From positions 430,815 through 494,814 of the forward strand of contig VWYX01000624.1 in assembly GCA_013396525.1 (NCBI GenBank): 64,000 nt of DNA, written 5' to 3'. Source of the stretch: Chaetorhynchus papuensis. Taxonomy: Eukaryota; Chordata; Aves; Passeriformes; Rhipiduridae. The position numbers and the translations under genes were made by a program. Shown in pieces: positions 12,722 to 25,400 of this stretch (position 1 is its first letter; the number at the start of each line of letters is the position of its first letter). A model generated the notes under the pieces. It was not told the DNA's origin. It did no database searches and saw only the letters and a list, made by a program, of their open reading frames with translations.

Positions 12722-15700
12722 GTGTAAAGATTTAAAATGTATTACAGTTAACTTTAATACAAGAACATACAAAGGCACAGTATTACAGCATTTCAATCCA
12801 CAATCATGTGTGCTCAAACAATGCGTGATAAAACGAGAGCTCTACATGGTGCAGAATCCATCAAGGCCTGAACCAAGGCAAGGCACTGCTAATTCTTTTC
12901 TCAGTCTAATACCCTCAGCACTTAACAGTGCTTTACAGACTAGTATAACCATGTTTATTACATGCTTGCCTGCAATTTATTCCTTCCTCATCCAATCACT
13001 TCTGAAAGAGTGTCAGTCATATCATCTAACACCAACCATACCACATCAGGAATTCTCTGTACGAAAGGCTGACCAGTGTTTGCCAGCATTGCACAGACTG
13101 CTGTAAGAACACCAGGACACAAATCCTAGAGAGCGCGTTAGTGCCATAAAGAAAGACTGCAAGTGATTAGCATACCCTTTGAATACAAGGAAGCTTCACA
13201 TACCATGCTTTCTAAAAGCAAAACCATTTTCAAGTGTACTCAGTGAGTGTTAGTGATTTTAATTATGTATAAATAGGAATGTAAACGATAAATGTATAGT
13301 ATGAGACAACACCTTTTAGTAAGTGTAGATTTCTGAGCCAAGTTCAACCTTGATATAAATCTCTACTCTCCAGTGGTGTGATACTTAGGAAGAATTTGGC
13401 CAGCAGGTCTATTTATAGCAGTGGAAAAAAGCATGCAGCTTATTTCTGACTGACACCTTGACTACACATATTATAAAGAAAACAAAACCCAACCTCTCAG
13501 CCTACCAAGACACTAAGGAGAACTTGTAAGTTTGCACTATATTCTACTTGGTTTTTAAAAAGTAGACTGACAGAAGTAGAGGAAGATGCATTTTTTAAAA
13601 ACATTTATAGTTATTTCTCCTACTCCTTCAATTCCACTCTCACACAAAAGGTATGTTGGTAATATAAACTATTGTAACTCTGCACATTGCAGGCTATGGG
13701 CAGCAGATGTATAAGAAAAATAATTGTGAAAAATTAATAATTTAAGAGAATATCACCCTCCACTAATATAGAGATCAGGGATTACAATGATTTTTTTCAC
13801 CAACTGACTTTGCGAAATATCCTGAAGATAAGGACATATTCCAAATCCTAGAGCACTGAATAGCTTATCAAAGAGAATTATATCAACTCTCCTTTGAACT
13901 CTGAAGCTTTCTAGGTCTGCCAAATTTCTAACATGAGACAAGGTGAGAGCACATACTAAATCTTTACTGGCAGCACAGAAGTAATTCCATTCGCCTTCAC
14001 ATACCTGCACTTTCAGCTGAGTGGCTGCTGAAAGAATATTACCTATTGGCTGCTATTTACCTAGTCCTTCCATATTTGCCAGGAATGTGTTCCTCCACCA
14101 CTTCCTAGGAGGCTGGGGACAGACAGCTGCTCAGATTCAGCATTAAACATGGCCTGGGACTGAGATTACAGGAACAGACCGGAATGCTTTATGCTGAGAC
14201 AAATCTGCATAACATACTGAGCTGCACCTAGGTCAGAACTTCAAGTGTTTTATGCTGTGACAAAATGCCAAACAACAGGTTTCATTGCAAACGGGGGCCT
14301 TTGCAGGGCCATACTACTGCACCAAAAGACATGCTGTTCTTCGTGCCCTTAACTAAAAGACCATTTTAAGGCTGGTGAGAGAACAGTGAATAGCCAACCT
14401 GTTCTCTTAAAGCAGTGACACAAGCAGCTACTATTATTGGAATCTACAGTGCAGATTGGTCAGGAGAAGATGAAAGAGTTTACTGTTAAAATTAGGCCTA
14501 TCCCCTCATCATTGTTAGAGTGGATACACTGTAACCCAGTTAAAAGATTGTGGTAATTTACAGCAACAAAAAGCAAAGCAGCTGAGGGGAACTGAGCTAG
14601 CAAAGGCAGTGAAGATGTAAGAGACAGTCTCCGTTTGGGATTCTGAGCTGCATGAAGTTATCCAGGATTTCCCACCACTGCTGTGGTATCACTGGTGCAG
14701 TTCCATGGGTCGTAGACACAGCAAGCATGTAACACAATTCTAAGGTAGATTATTGCCCCAATCCAATTGCTGCTCACACATACATGAAGTGGGGAAGCTT
14801 TAACTTCTTGCTACCTAATTCACCTCGGGCTGCAGGGTGTTGTCTAGGCCCAACTGCCCGACTAAACTAGCCATTTTTCAGAAGATTTAAACCATGCAAG
14901 GACAGTAATCCTCCAGTGCCTGTCAGCCTTGCAAAAGGGTGGGCACAGTCTCACAACTGTTGATGGAAAGAGATTTTCAGGCTGCTCAGCTTAGTTCAGC
15001 ACAAGGAAGTAAGGGGGTCACCTCCAGGGGACTCCGAAGCGCACTGGGATCATACATTGTGCAGGTGGGCTCAGGAACAGCACTGCTGACGGCTCGCCTC
15101 TAAAGAAGTATTGAGAATATCCAAAACCAGTAGATTTCTCAGCACCTTGGGTTGTGGTAGCAGAGACAGTAGGACCACTGAAACTTCAGTGGTGACAGGC
15201 AAAATTACAGAGGAGGACTATATGCTTGAGAATGTTAGAGTTATGTCTGAGATCCTCTCCTTAAGTACAATCAGGTCTTAAAAAGAAAGGTGAATGGGAA
15301 ACTCTTATTTGGGTAAAAATTTAAAGAAAAATGGGCTTTTTTTCTGCCTAACACCACATTTGCTACAAATGACAAACATTAGAAACTCCTTGATGTAACT
15401 GGGCTTTCTGGAGCGTGACCAACAAGCATATACTTGGCTTGCAAATAAAGTGAGAACAGGAGAACTGAAGTGCTTAGATTGGTACCATATTATCCATTCA
15501 ATTTCCTTATGCAAAAGAGTAACCAACGCTCCAGCCACACTGCCTCAATAAATATCAGCTATGCCAGTGGACAGGACACACTTCGTGTTGACCACTAGAA
15601 GCTCTACCAGCCATGTAGTAGTAGAGAACAGAGAAATTTAGTGTCAGTTCTAATAAAATGTTTAGTTTCCCATAGTCTCCTTCTCCTTAAGGAGAGCCCA

Positions 15701-16401
15701 ACTATTCTGAAGAGGCTCACATGGCCTTGACAGCTGAAATCTCCTTAGTGAGCAGGGAAGCAGGAAAGCAAACTTCTTAGCTGCCTTAACACTGGGCCTA
15801 AGTGGGCAGTACAGATGCCATAGCTATTGGTTCCTGGGCTTGTCCAGTAAACCTACAAACCAGAAGGCCTGTAGGGCACCCATATATTCTCTGTAAGAAT
15901 CTGGAGAAAGACCAGAACTTTTTGCATGCAGCAAAGCATGACAACTTTCAGAATATTTGCCTATGTATTAAAAAACCTAAAAATTTCTTCACCCAAAGTA
16001 AGAAGAAAAATTTTTGATACTCTGATTGAAAAAGAGCAAATCTGACATTTCTTCCAGCCCTACACTCAACCACTTTTTCCAAATTCCTTAGACTAGAGGA
16101 GTGGAAAGAGTAGTACAGTTCAATTGAGGAAGGAAAGACTCCACAAAGGCAAAATGCAATGTTAGTAGCAAATTAATAATCAGCCTGCGTGCTGCCCAAG
16201 CCGAAATCATACTCCTCTGCCTGCCAGTGTTAATAGATAATTGCTTGAGAAAAGGGACAGTCTAGATGCAAGAGACATCACCAGAAGCAGGGAAGGTACT
16301 ACTTATCTTTGGTTCGACTTCTTAGTAATTGCTTCTGTAATCAACAGCTGCAGTGAGCAGCAGCTTGTGTTAAGAGTGCATCAGGAGGTTGACAGATGTG
16401 T
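12722..16401 (-). other. LIMS2: LIMS2 3' untranslated region (inferred extent)
   Basis: About 3.7 kb follow the LIMS2 stop on the minus strand with no further exon. Minus-strand polyadenylation signals lie at 12976-12981 and 12954-12959 (both AATAAA) and 12753-12758 (ATTAAA). Tandem alternative 3' ends are possible. The extent is inference; transcript data would fix it. Confidence 0.45.
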
Positions 16402-19400
16402 TTAAGCAGAGTTTAGATCTAAAGCTTTAGGATGGGTCTTCTTGGATGCCAGCTCTGACAATTTCTTCAGACGTTTCTTCAGCTCCAGAGGGAATTTCTC
16501 ATAGCACTTCTTGCACACAGGCTTCATGTCAAACTCCACAAATTTATTCCTTTAACACAAAGAACAGTTATTAAAATGGTATTTGCAAACTATATGCTTC
16601 ACTAATTCAAATCTCCATGCATCTACATCAGTGCTGTTGCTAGTGTTCTACTCCTCTTATAAAACAACTCATTTCCTCATCTGGTGATGCAAATACAGAG
16701 ATTGGGTTATCAGTGAACTGAGGTCTTTAGTATCACTACGTAAATAAGGAGCATGATTTTGCTATATATTTGCATGTAACAGTCTAGAATAATAATTTTG
16801 TTATCGTAGAATGCAAGTGTCACTTCAGAGGTCCCCTGTGGGATGAATCAGAGCTCCTTCATATGGTCAGAGCCAATCCAGCATAATAGGATAAGGGTTT
16901 GAACCTGAGAAAGGAAAAATGTAGGCTTGCGCTTTTTTCTGTCCCTCTTCTAGATATTTAAGGTAAATAGCATAGTATTTTATTTCAAAATAATCTGTGC
17001 AATAGCATATATTGTCATTGAGGGGAGCAACCAGAGTTAAAGAGACATGGAGGCTGCAGGTTGTTCAGGACAGGCAAAGTTTAGAGCCTTCCCTCTGTAC
17101 TGCTGGATGAGTTCCCATCTTACCCAACCTCCTCACAGAATAGATTACTGAAGGAAAAGAAATCAGAGAGGATACTGAGTGTCAGATCCCTTTCAGTGAT
17201 GAAATCTGGAATTATAAGCACCTGCTCCCACAGAGAAGTGGTATACTAGCCTTCAGAGAGGCACTGGCTCATGGCTCCTCCAGGCTGATACCCTGCCCCT
17301 TAGGGGCAAATGTCTCACATGGTCCAAAATGTAAACACTGACTTACTTCAGTGTGAGCTTGATGTTGCAGGTGGAGCAGGAGAAGCAATTCACACACCAG
17401 GCCTTGTTAAGAGCTGATACCACTGCAAAAGTAAAAGCACCAAATAAGAGGAAACTCACGGGTTACTTGAATTCAGATTTACATCCAAATTCAAATGAAG
17501 CCAGATGTGAAAACAAACACTGATGTCTTGCTACTGTGGGACTGCAACAGCTGCACTAACAAATGAAACAAGGACAGCAACCAAAACCAAGGAGAGAACA
17601 AATCTTACCATCTCCCTCTATCACGTGGCTGCAGTTGTAGCAGACATCTCCAAAGAGCTGCACAGAAAAAGAAATAAGAATAGAAACTCATGTTGCTGAC
17701 TACTCATGCTCCCCAAATTATACAGCTGGTGTGAACATTAAATGCTAATAATCAAAGAATTCCCAGATACTGCAGTGGCTCCCAAATATACCAATTTAAA
17801 TCTTCTGAATAACTTCTCATACACTTGCCAAATAGTCTATTGGTTCCTTTGGATCTCATACCAGTAAATACTACAAAGCCTTTTTTGTTAATGCCTCACA
17901 CTCTGGTACTGTCATGGGATCTTAAAGTCCTGTATATGTGGCAGTTGGAGAGAAAGGATGGATAGAGTATGATGCTTACTGTAGACAAGCATCTCCTGAT
18001 GCTTAACTATAAACACCAAAATAAAACTACTGCTAAAATACAGCTACTATCAGAACAGCAACACTTAACTCTTATGAGAGAGTCATTTATCTGACAGAAG
18101 AAAATACCAAACCAAAAAGTTGTTCAGTCGAATTATACTGAAAAAACAGGGTTTGATTGGCTTTTCTATGTTTTTTTAATTGATCTACTTTTCTATGTTT
18201 TAGACAACACAACAGTTGCCTCAGGCCCACAGAAGCAAGTAATTCTCAAAGAAGCCCACACAAATATTTTAGAAGTACAATTACAGCGATTTTAATAATA
18301 ACCCATGGTCAGTGATTTTCTCTCAATGGCACAAATTAAAATCAGTATCCCCAAGGCATTTCTATTCTGTTTTCAGCATCACTTTTCTACCTGCCAAGAA
18401 AAACTATTATTTTTCTGTTAAATCTGACTAATTTCTTAATATTGCATTGCCTCTACAAATTCAGATTATGCAAAATCTGCATAGCTTTGCATATGTAAAA
18501 CATAAAAAAGCATTTGCCAGTCACAAAAAGTACCTACAGCACAAATGGCAGAATTTACCTGATTATAATGAGTCTCACAATAGGCCAACCCTTTTTTTTC
18601 ATAGTGTCGGTGCCCCAAGAATGGCTTCTCACATTTGGCACAAACAAAATGCTGTAAAAGAAAAAAAAAACATTCCATAGCAGGCAAAACAACTTTCCCA
18701 TCACCAGAGAAAAACATGGCAATAAACTGTAGCTCAATACATGACACTTGATCACAGAATAGTTTGGCTTGGAAGGGACCTTAAGGCTCATCTCATTCTA
18801 ACCTGGCCTTAGACACTTCCAGGGATGGGGCAGCCACAGCTTCTCTGGGCACACTGTGCCAGGGCCTCAGTACCCTGACAAGGAAGGATTTCTTCCCAAT
18901 ATCTAGTCTAAATCTACCTCTTTCCATTTAAAGCTGTTACCTCTTAATGCTTTAATGAAGCACAGACAGAAAAGATCTTTATGGAAGCAAAAAAAAAAAA
19001 AGAGATATTTAGTCCATTTATAGTAATTAAGAGTTGTATTAAAGATACAACTGTGGAAGACGAGCTGGAATGGCAATCATCTTGTGTCTATCCTGGCAGA
19101 CTTGTGGACTATTATCTTGCTTGTTTCAAAGAAGAGAAGCAGGAACATAAACATAGTTGGTGTGAATACACTTCAAATGAGCAGCAGCATCTCTCTCAGG
19201 TCAAGCCCTAGGAGGCATAAATGACTGAAACAAAGATCACTAAAAATCTTCAGAGCAAGTTGTGATGACTCAGCTGAAAGTTATAGAAATAATGAGCTGT
19301 AAAGGCTTAAAAAGCACAAATTGCACTGACTCAGCCTGCAGTAAAAATTCCAACCCTGTTATATGCCTGGTAACTGGAATTGAAAGGATAAATCTAAGTA

Positions 19401-22400
19401 CATCGTACAAAGTATGTAAATTTATTAGTAAGTAGATACGGTTCAGTTAACCCTATTCTGCAAGAATCTTTACAAGTTTTAAAATTAAGGTTATTGCAGT
19501 CATGAAAACATAGCTTTCTTAGGAACCCTGATGGCCCTGCCATAACTCATTCACTCACAAAAGGTGAAGACAATCTGAAACATAAGCAACTGGGTTTTGT
19601 CTGAATTTATGTATTACAGACCACCTCCATGTCTACAGCTTCCAACCAGCACTAGTCCTCTTCCAAACCAGCTCTTGAAGAAGTCTGAGATTCAGACAGG
19701 CCTCACCTCAACATGCCATTGCTTCCCCAGAGCATTTACCACTCGGCCCTCGATGGGCCTGCGGCAGGCTCCGCAGATGGGGATCCCCATCTTGTCGTGG
19801 CACGGCAGGCAGTACAGCTCCCCCTTCAGCTCCCGGGCCTCGGCAGTCAGCTCTTTCCTGGGAACACAAATATGTCCCTGAAGTAAGAACACTGAGGGAA
19901 ACTCTTCAACGCCCAGGAGGAAGTTTTGGAAGTCTAAATTTGAAAGTTAACTTAGGCAACACTCATGCTACAAATGCAGTCATTAAGTTTAGCTAGTGAA
20001 ATACAGTTATTGTCAACTCATCCTCCTAAAATTGCTTTCTCAGTTTGCCAGACAAGAACATATGTGGGACGTCATGTCTGCAGCTGTATAGTCTCACAGA
20101 AAGACGAGGTGCACTTACATGGAACATTGCAGTGTCATGCTAAGACTCGAGGCATCTTTGAATGGGAGAGCTCAGGTACAAGAACCATCCTAGCAATGCT
20201 CAATATTGAGACATGTATTTGCACTCTTACCCATCCTGGGGCAATACTGTGCCCAGTTAAAATGCCTTCATGGTGAGTAATTCAGGTCAGACAGGCATCA
20301 GCGTGGTAATGGACTGTGCCACAAAACTGACACAGCTCATCAAGCCATCTTTTTTTTTCTATCCAGGAATTCAAAGTTAAACTATTTTGGACAGCCTGGT
20401 ATCTCCTAGCTTTGGAAAACTCTACTATGGTAATTTGCACACAGCCTTTCAGATAAGTTTATGCTAAGGAACTATTTTCACTTTCATTATAAACTAGCAT
20501 TAGCCATTGTTAGAATAAGAGAACATTGAATGGCAAAATAAAACTAAAATTCCTGTATTTTTTTCCAAACTTATTTCAGTTTCTCCTTACACAATATCTA
20601 TTTGCTCAACAATGTGAAGGCAGCAAAGTTTAGAACTTGGGAAGGACTGCACTGCTGACTGAAGCGTTTGTCTCTCTCCTTTTTTGTCAGAGTTTACAGT
20701 ATGACAACATACCCACAGTGGGTGCAGTTGAAGTGATCTGGGTGGTAGGAATCATTCCTAAACATCAGAGGCTGCTCATCAATTATCAAGTGGCACTTCT
20801 GACAGATGTACTTGCCCAGTCCCTTAGCTTTTTCACGGTTATGGCATGGCCTGCACAGATGCCTGGTTGAACAAAGTAAAGGAAAGAAAATATTAAAAAA
20901 CTCTTTCTCCTAAAACAACATACAGTGCATACTGTAAGAAGTACCTTATGTAACAGAACTGTCTTCTGAGGTCAGACTAAACATAATTCAGTTTGGTATC
21001 CAGTATTTCACTCCAGCTGCACAGAGAAGAATATGAGTATAAAGCAGTCACACAGTTGTATTTCCTTAGAATACTCCTCCAACATTCACTGATTTATATG
21101 CCATCAGGGATATCACCCAGTCATTCTTCTAGGGATCCTTTCCAACCCTGTAGATCTTTTCTGATAGCTGGACAAGGAAAAGTGGCAACACCCTCCTCTC
21201 TATTACTAATGGATCCAACCGTAACAGGGGCATTACAGCACTGGGAGGGAGTCAAGGAGAGAGAATAAAAAGTATCAAACCAAAGTGCATTGCTTTTACC
21301 ATGGCTGGACTCCTTAGTCTTCAGTTATCTAGGACAAACAAGAGACCTCTTCTTGCCTACAAATTCCTTTACTCCTAAGTTAAAGAAAATTAAGAACTAT
21401 GCAGTTTTATGTGGTAAAAGCAGGTGTGTTCCTAGCTCATGTTCCTGAACACATTATAAGTACATGTCTAAACAGGCAGATAACCCAAATTTCTGGTAGA
21501 AAAGCTTGGGCAAAGGCATAAAAAACTTGTGAAGGTTGATGGAAGCCACCAGTTTTATCCCAGTATTTAGGAGCTCTGAGGAGAAGCTGTTCAGTTTACT
21601 TGCCTATTACCTATCCCTCTAGCTGCAACATTGTGGGCTGGGAAGAATTTATGATAAAAGAAAAATGCCAGAGAATTACTTCTGTGGGTTGCTTTGTCCC
21701 AAAACCAACAAGTCTGCTTAATTCCTCTCAATGTATCACTATGTCAAACACTCACTGAGATTTACAGGTCATTCTCAAAACACATCAGACAAAAGAAAAA
21801 GTTCAAATGGAAAGGCAGACTTATGGATGAAGTAGTGTGTTCTTCAGAGGGTCCCTTTCAAAATTCTGCCATGATGAATCACTTACCCTTCGATCTGTGA
21901 AATGGGGATAAGAATACAACACAGATGTTGTTGTGAGGCCTCAAATGTTTATGACTCTCAGCTGGCAGGCGCCTAAGTGCTAAGTATCATTATTCTCCAA
22001 ATCTGAGCCCTCCTGTCAGCAAGTATCTCTGTCCAGGGCTGAAAGTACTGTCTGCCCAGACGGAGTCCAGAAAAAGCAGACAGCACCCGATTATAAGGAA
22101 ACATGCAGCTGTGCTCATCTCAGCATAAAGGCATCAATTTTATTCAGCACTATCAAACGCAGAGTAATTATACAGGGCTGGACATAGGGACCCCGAAGCA
22201 AGTGTCCTGAAAGAGACCCCTCTCATTCAGCTGAATGAGACGCCTTCAGCCATTTGCACTGATAAACCATTATCAACCCCCTCCCCACTCACAAGCCCTC
22301 TGCCCTCCCACAGACCCTCTCTATTGGAAGCAAAGGAAAGCATTGGACAGGCTAAGCTGTTACCATAGCAGCCTCCCCTCTCCCTCACCCTTCCCCCCTC

Positions 22401-25400
22401 CCCACTTCCACCATTATGGAACTACCCCGTTCTGAAATGTCCCGTTGTGTCTATTAATACTAGATTTTCCCCAAACAATGCATGTCTGCAGCCTCCTAGA
22501 ATAATCAGGGGACTTCAAGGATTCTGTGTTTAGGGCTGGGGGTTCAGTAGCAGCCTTCAGTAAGCACCATGAACACTGGAATATTCATGCAGGATACTCA
22601 TATCTATACCAGCAGCAGCAGCCCCAGTGCCAAGAGCTCAGCTGGGATGAAGACTGCTCCTCAGTGCTGGGGTGTCCTCTTCCCTACTCTGTTGTGTGAC
22701 TGAGCTGATAATGTGCTATCAGAGCGAGGAGGACTCTATATAGAGGGGCTCCCCTCTCTGCCCTCAGCAGCTCTGCAACTGTGCACTCTCTTGGGATCAT
22801 CTTGTTTTCTCTGCTCTGCTTCTACCTAGTTTGCTGTCATCAGGAGGAGTTTGTTGAGATATTCCCCAAAAGGACCCTATATTCCACCTACAGGACTGCA
22901 TTGTAAAGAGGTAAGAGACAAACTTTTGTTAATAGCGGCTTTAGGAGCATTCTTTTTTTAGGAGCTTCCCTAATGGCATTAGTTTTAGCTGGTGCCAGTG
23001 AGGAGCAGAACACATACGGAGGTGGATGATGAATATAATGGAAATGTCTGAATCTAAGAATAGGCAGCATTTTTTAAACTTCAAAGAAAAATTTTCTCGG
23101 CTTTCTTTACACCACTCCTTCAAAGCAAAAAGGGTTTTCAAACTTTTGTATCTAAAGTATATCCATTTGTGCCAGTTGTATGGTATGTCCAGTGCTCTCT
23201 GACACTGCTTTGATGCTCACAAAACCCAAGTATTTCAGCTGAAATACAGGCTCAGCAGAGAGTGATTTTCAGGAGAATAACCTCAGCTAGAAACGGAGTA
23301 TTTCTAATGAAGAGTACTTTGAGTGAAAGACAGGAAATGCTCATTTGACAAGACACTAAACTCATAACCATAAAAACGCATGAACCAGTATAATCATACC
23401 AGAAATTGCTCTAGCTAAGAGCAAGAACAGGAGTTTCTGATACCCACCACAAAGCCTAACAAAAAGGTCAAGTTCATCTGCAGTGGGCAAACAAAAGCTC
23501 CAAACTAGCTAGGTAACTGAGTACAATGAGCTAAAGATTTCTCCTGCCAGTTCTTTCATTAATGACAGACAGAGCATCTGCTGAAAGAGTGACTGCATTA
23601 TGTCCATACTGACAGCCTTGTGGATTGTTCTCTTGCTTGTTTCTGAGCAGAATAGAAACAGGGCATGAAATATGGTCAGAGTGCATGCATTTCAAATGAG
23701 CAGTGACATCCTTACAGCTCAGCCCTGGGAGGCCTGGGATAATGGCTCATCCCAGAACAGTGCTCTGTTTAGCAATACGTAAATCACTAAATATTCACAC
23801 AACATCAAGTGTGCAATCCAAGTGGAAATTGTTGGATAATGAGCCAGACTCCTAAAGGAGTTTTCTGTCTGTGGAATGAAAGCCTCTTGCACTATATAGC
23901 TGAACACAAACTACATATTCTAGGTTATTTGGAACAGTTTCTAGTTTGCTCTTAGCATTTATACAGACTATAGGAATCCCAGTACTTTGTCTGTAAGCAC
24001 AAAAAAACTAAACACATTTATTTTAAATTTAAAGGATAAACACAAGGAGAATAGGAGTGGAATTGCAAATAACCGCAAAGGGCTTTTGACACCTTCTAGA
24101 GAACACACTGTCAGAGAATTTTACTTTTCTAAAGCTGTATAATTTTGTTGAAAACATAAATTCTAAAAATAAGCCCAAAAATTAATTCTAGTGACATGTT
24201 GGCTTTTTTCTGAACTTACTCAAGTGCTACACCACTATTTTCACCCAATAAGTAGAATTACAAAACAAATATTAAAGCTGTAATTATAATTTCCTTCTAA
24301 CTTAAAACATAAGCAAAATTAGAAAGAGGACCACTTCCCTTTTCTATAACTTCTAACAAGACAACGAAAAACATCTCGCTTCACCTTGCTCTAAAAAGTA
24401 AATTAGATAACAGCAGCTCTCCTATGAAGGCCGTCATTTGCAAAGACTGAATCTATTCAAATTCTATCATTAGTTCTAAGCCTCTGTCTTCCCGACACTG
24501 ACATACTGGGCTTCCAGATAGCTCTGACATTCTCCTTTCTACTCTAACCCACAGAATTTTGCACCGAAATCATGTCTGTATAGAAATCCATAGCACACTC
24601 AATGCTGTCATCAATGAGGATAAAATTCTCGACTTGGAAGTCTTGCCTGTTCTAAGTCTGGCACTGACACGCAGCTGAATCAGAATTTCCAAGGTCCTCC
24701 TTAGAAAATCAGCTCAAATAGAATTGGTTCAGTGTATCATGCTGCTAAACTCCTAACAATTAGCTTGTAAACAGGGAAAAGTCTGCCTAGTCCTTCACTT
24801 TGGGAACTGATTTAAAGCATTGTCAATATGACAAGAGCCATCCCAGTCTGTTCCATCAGACAACCCATGTTTCTGCCTTTTCAGCTGCTCCAAGGCAGTG
24901 TTTACTTCTTGCTCAGGTGTCACAACCATGGATAGAGCAATGTTTAGCCATCGGACCACCCTGTCCCTGACATAAAGATGACCTAATTTACACTTTTTGC
25001 AGATGAAAAGCATAATTAAACAATGGGCCTGACACAAAAAAAAGGCTTAATAGCTAGAACATGAGGTGATATGCACCATTGTAAAGTAACAGCCAGTGAA
25101 AGGCATGGTCTGATGTGTTTCTCTTTAGGTATGCAACAGAAAAATACATATTTAAACTAACTCTATTCAGGGAGGGCAAGTGTGTGAGTCAATGTTACTA
25201 TCCCATACAAACTTTAAACTCTTGTGTTCAAGAATACTTGCATTTTACTTTGTAAGGGACAAATGAATACTATAAACAAAAAATTGTGGCCTCCTCTGTA
25301 AACTTGTGACCTTCACACAAAAAAAAAACGCAGCAGGGCATTTTCCTTTTGTATGTGAAAGCACCATTTCACAAGTATTTTTATAGATAAGGACAAAAGG

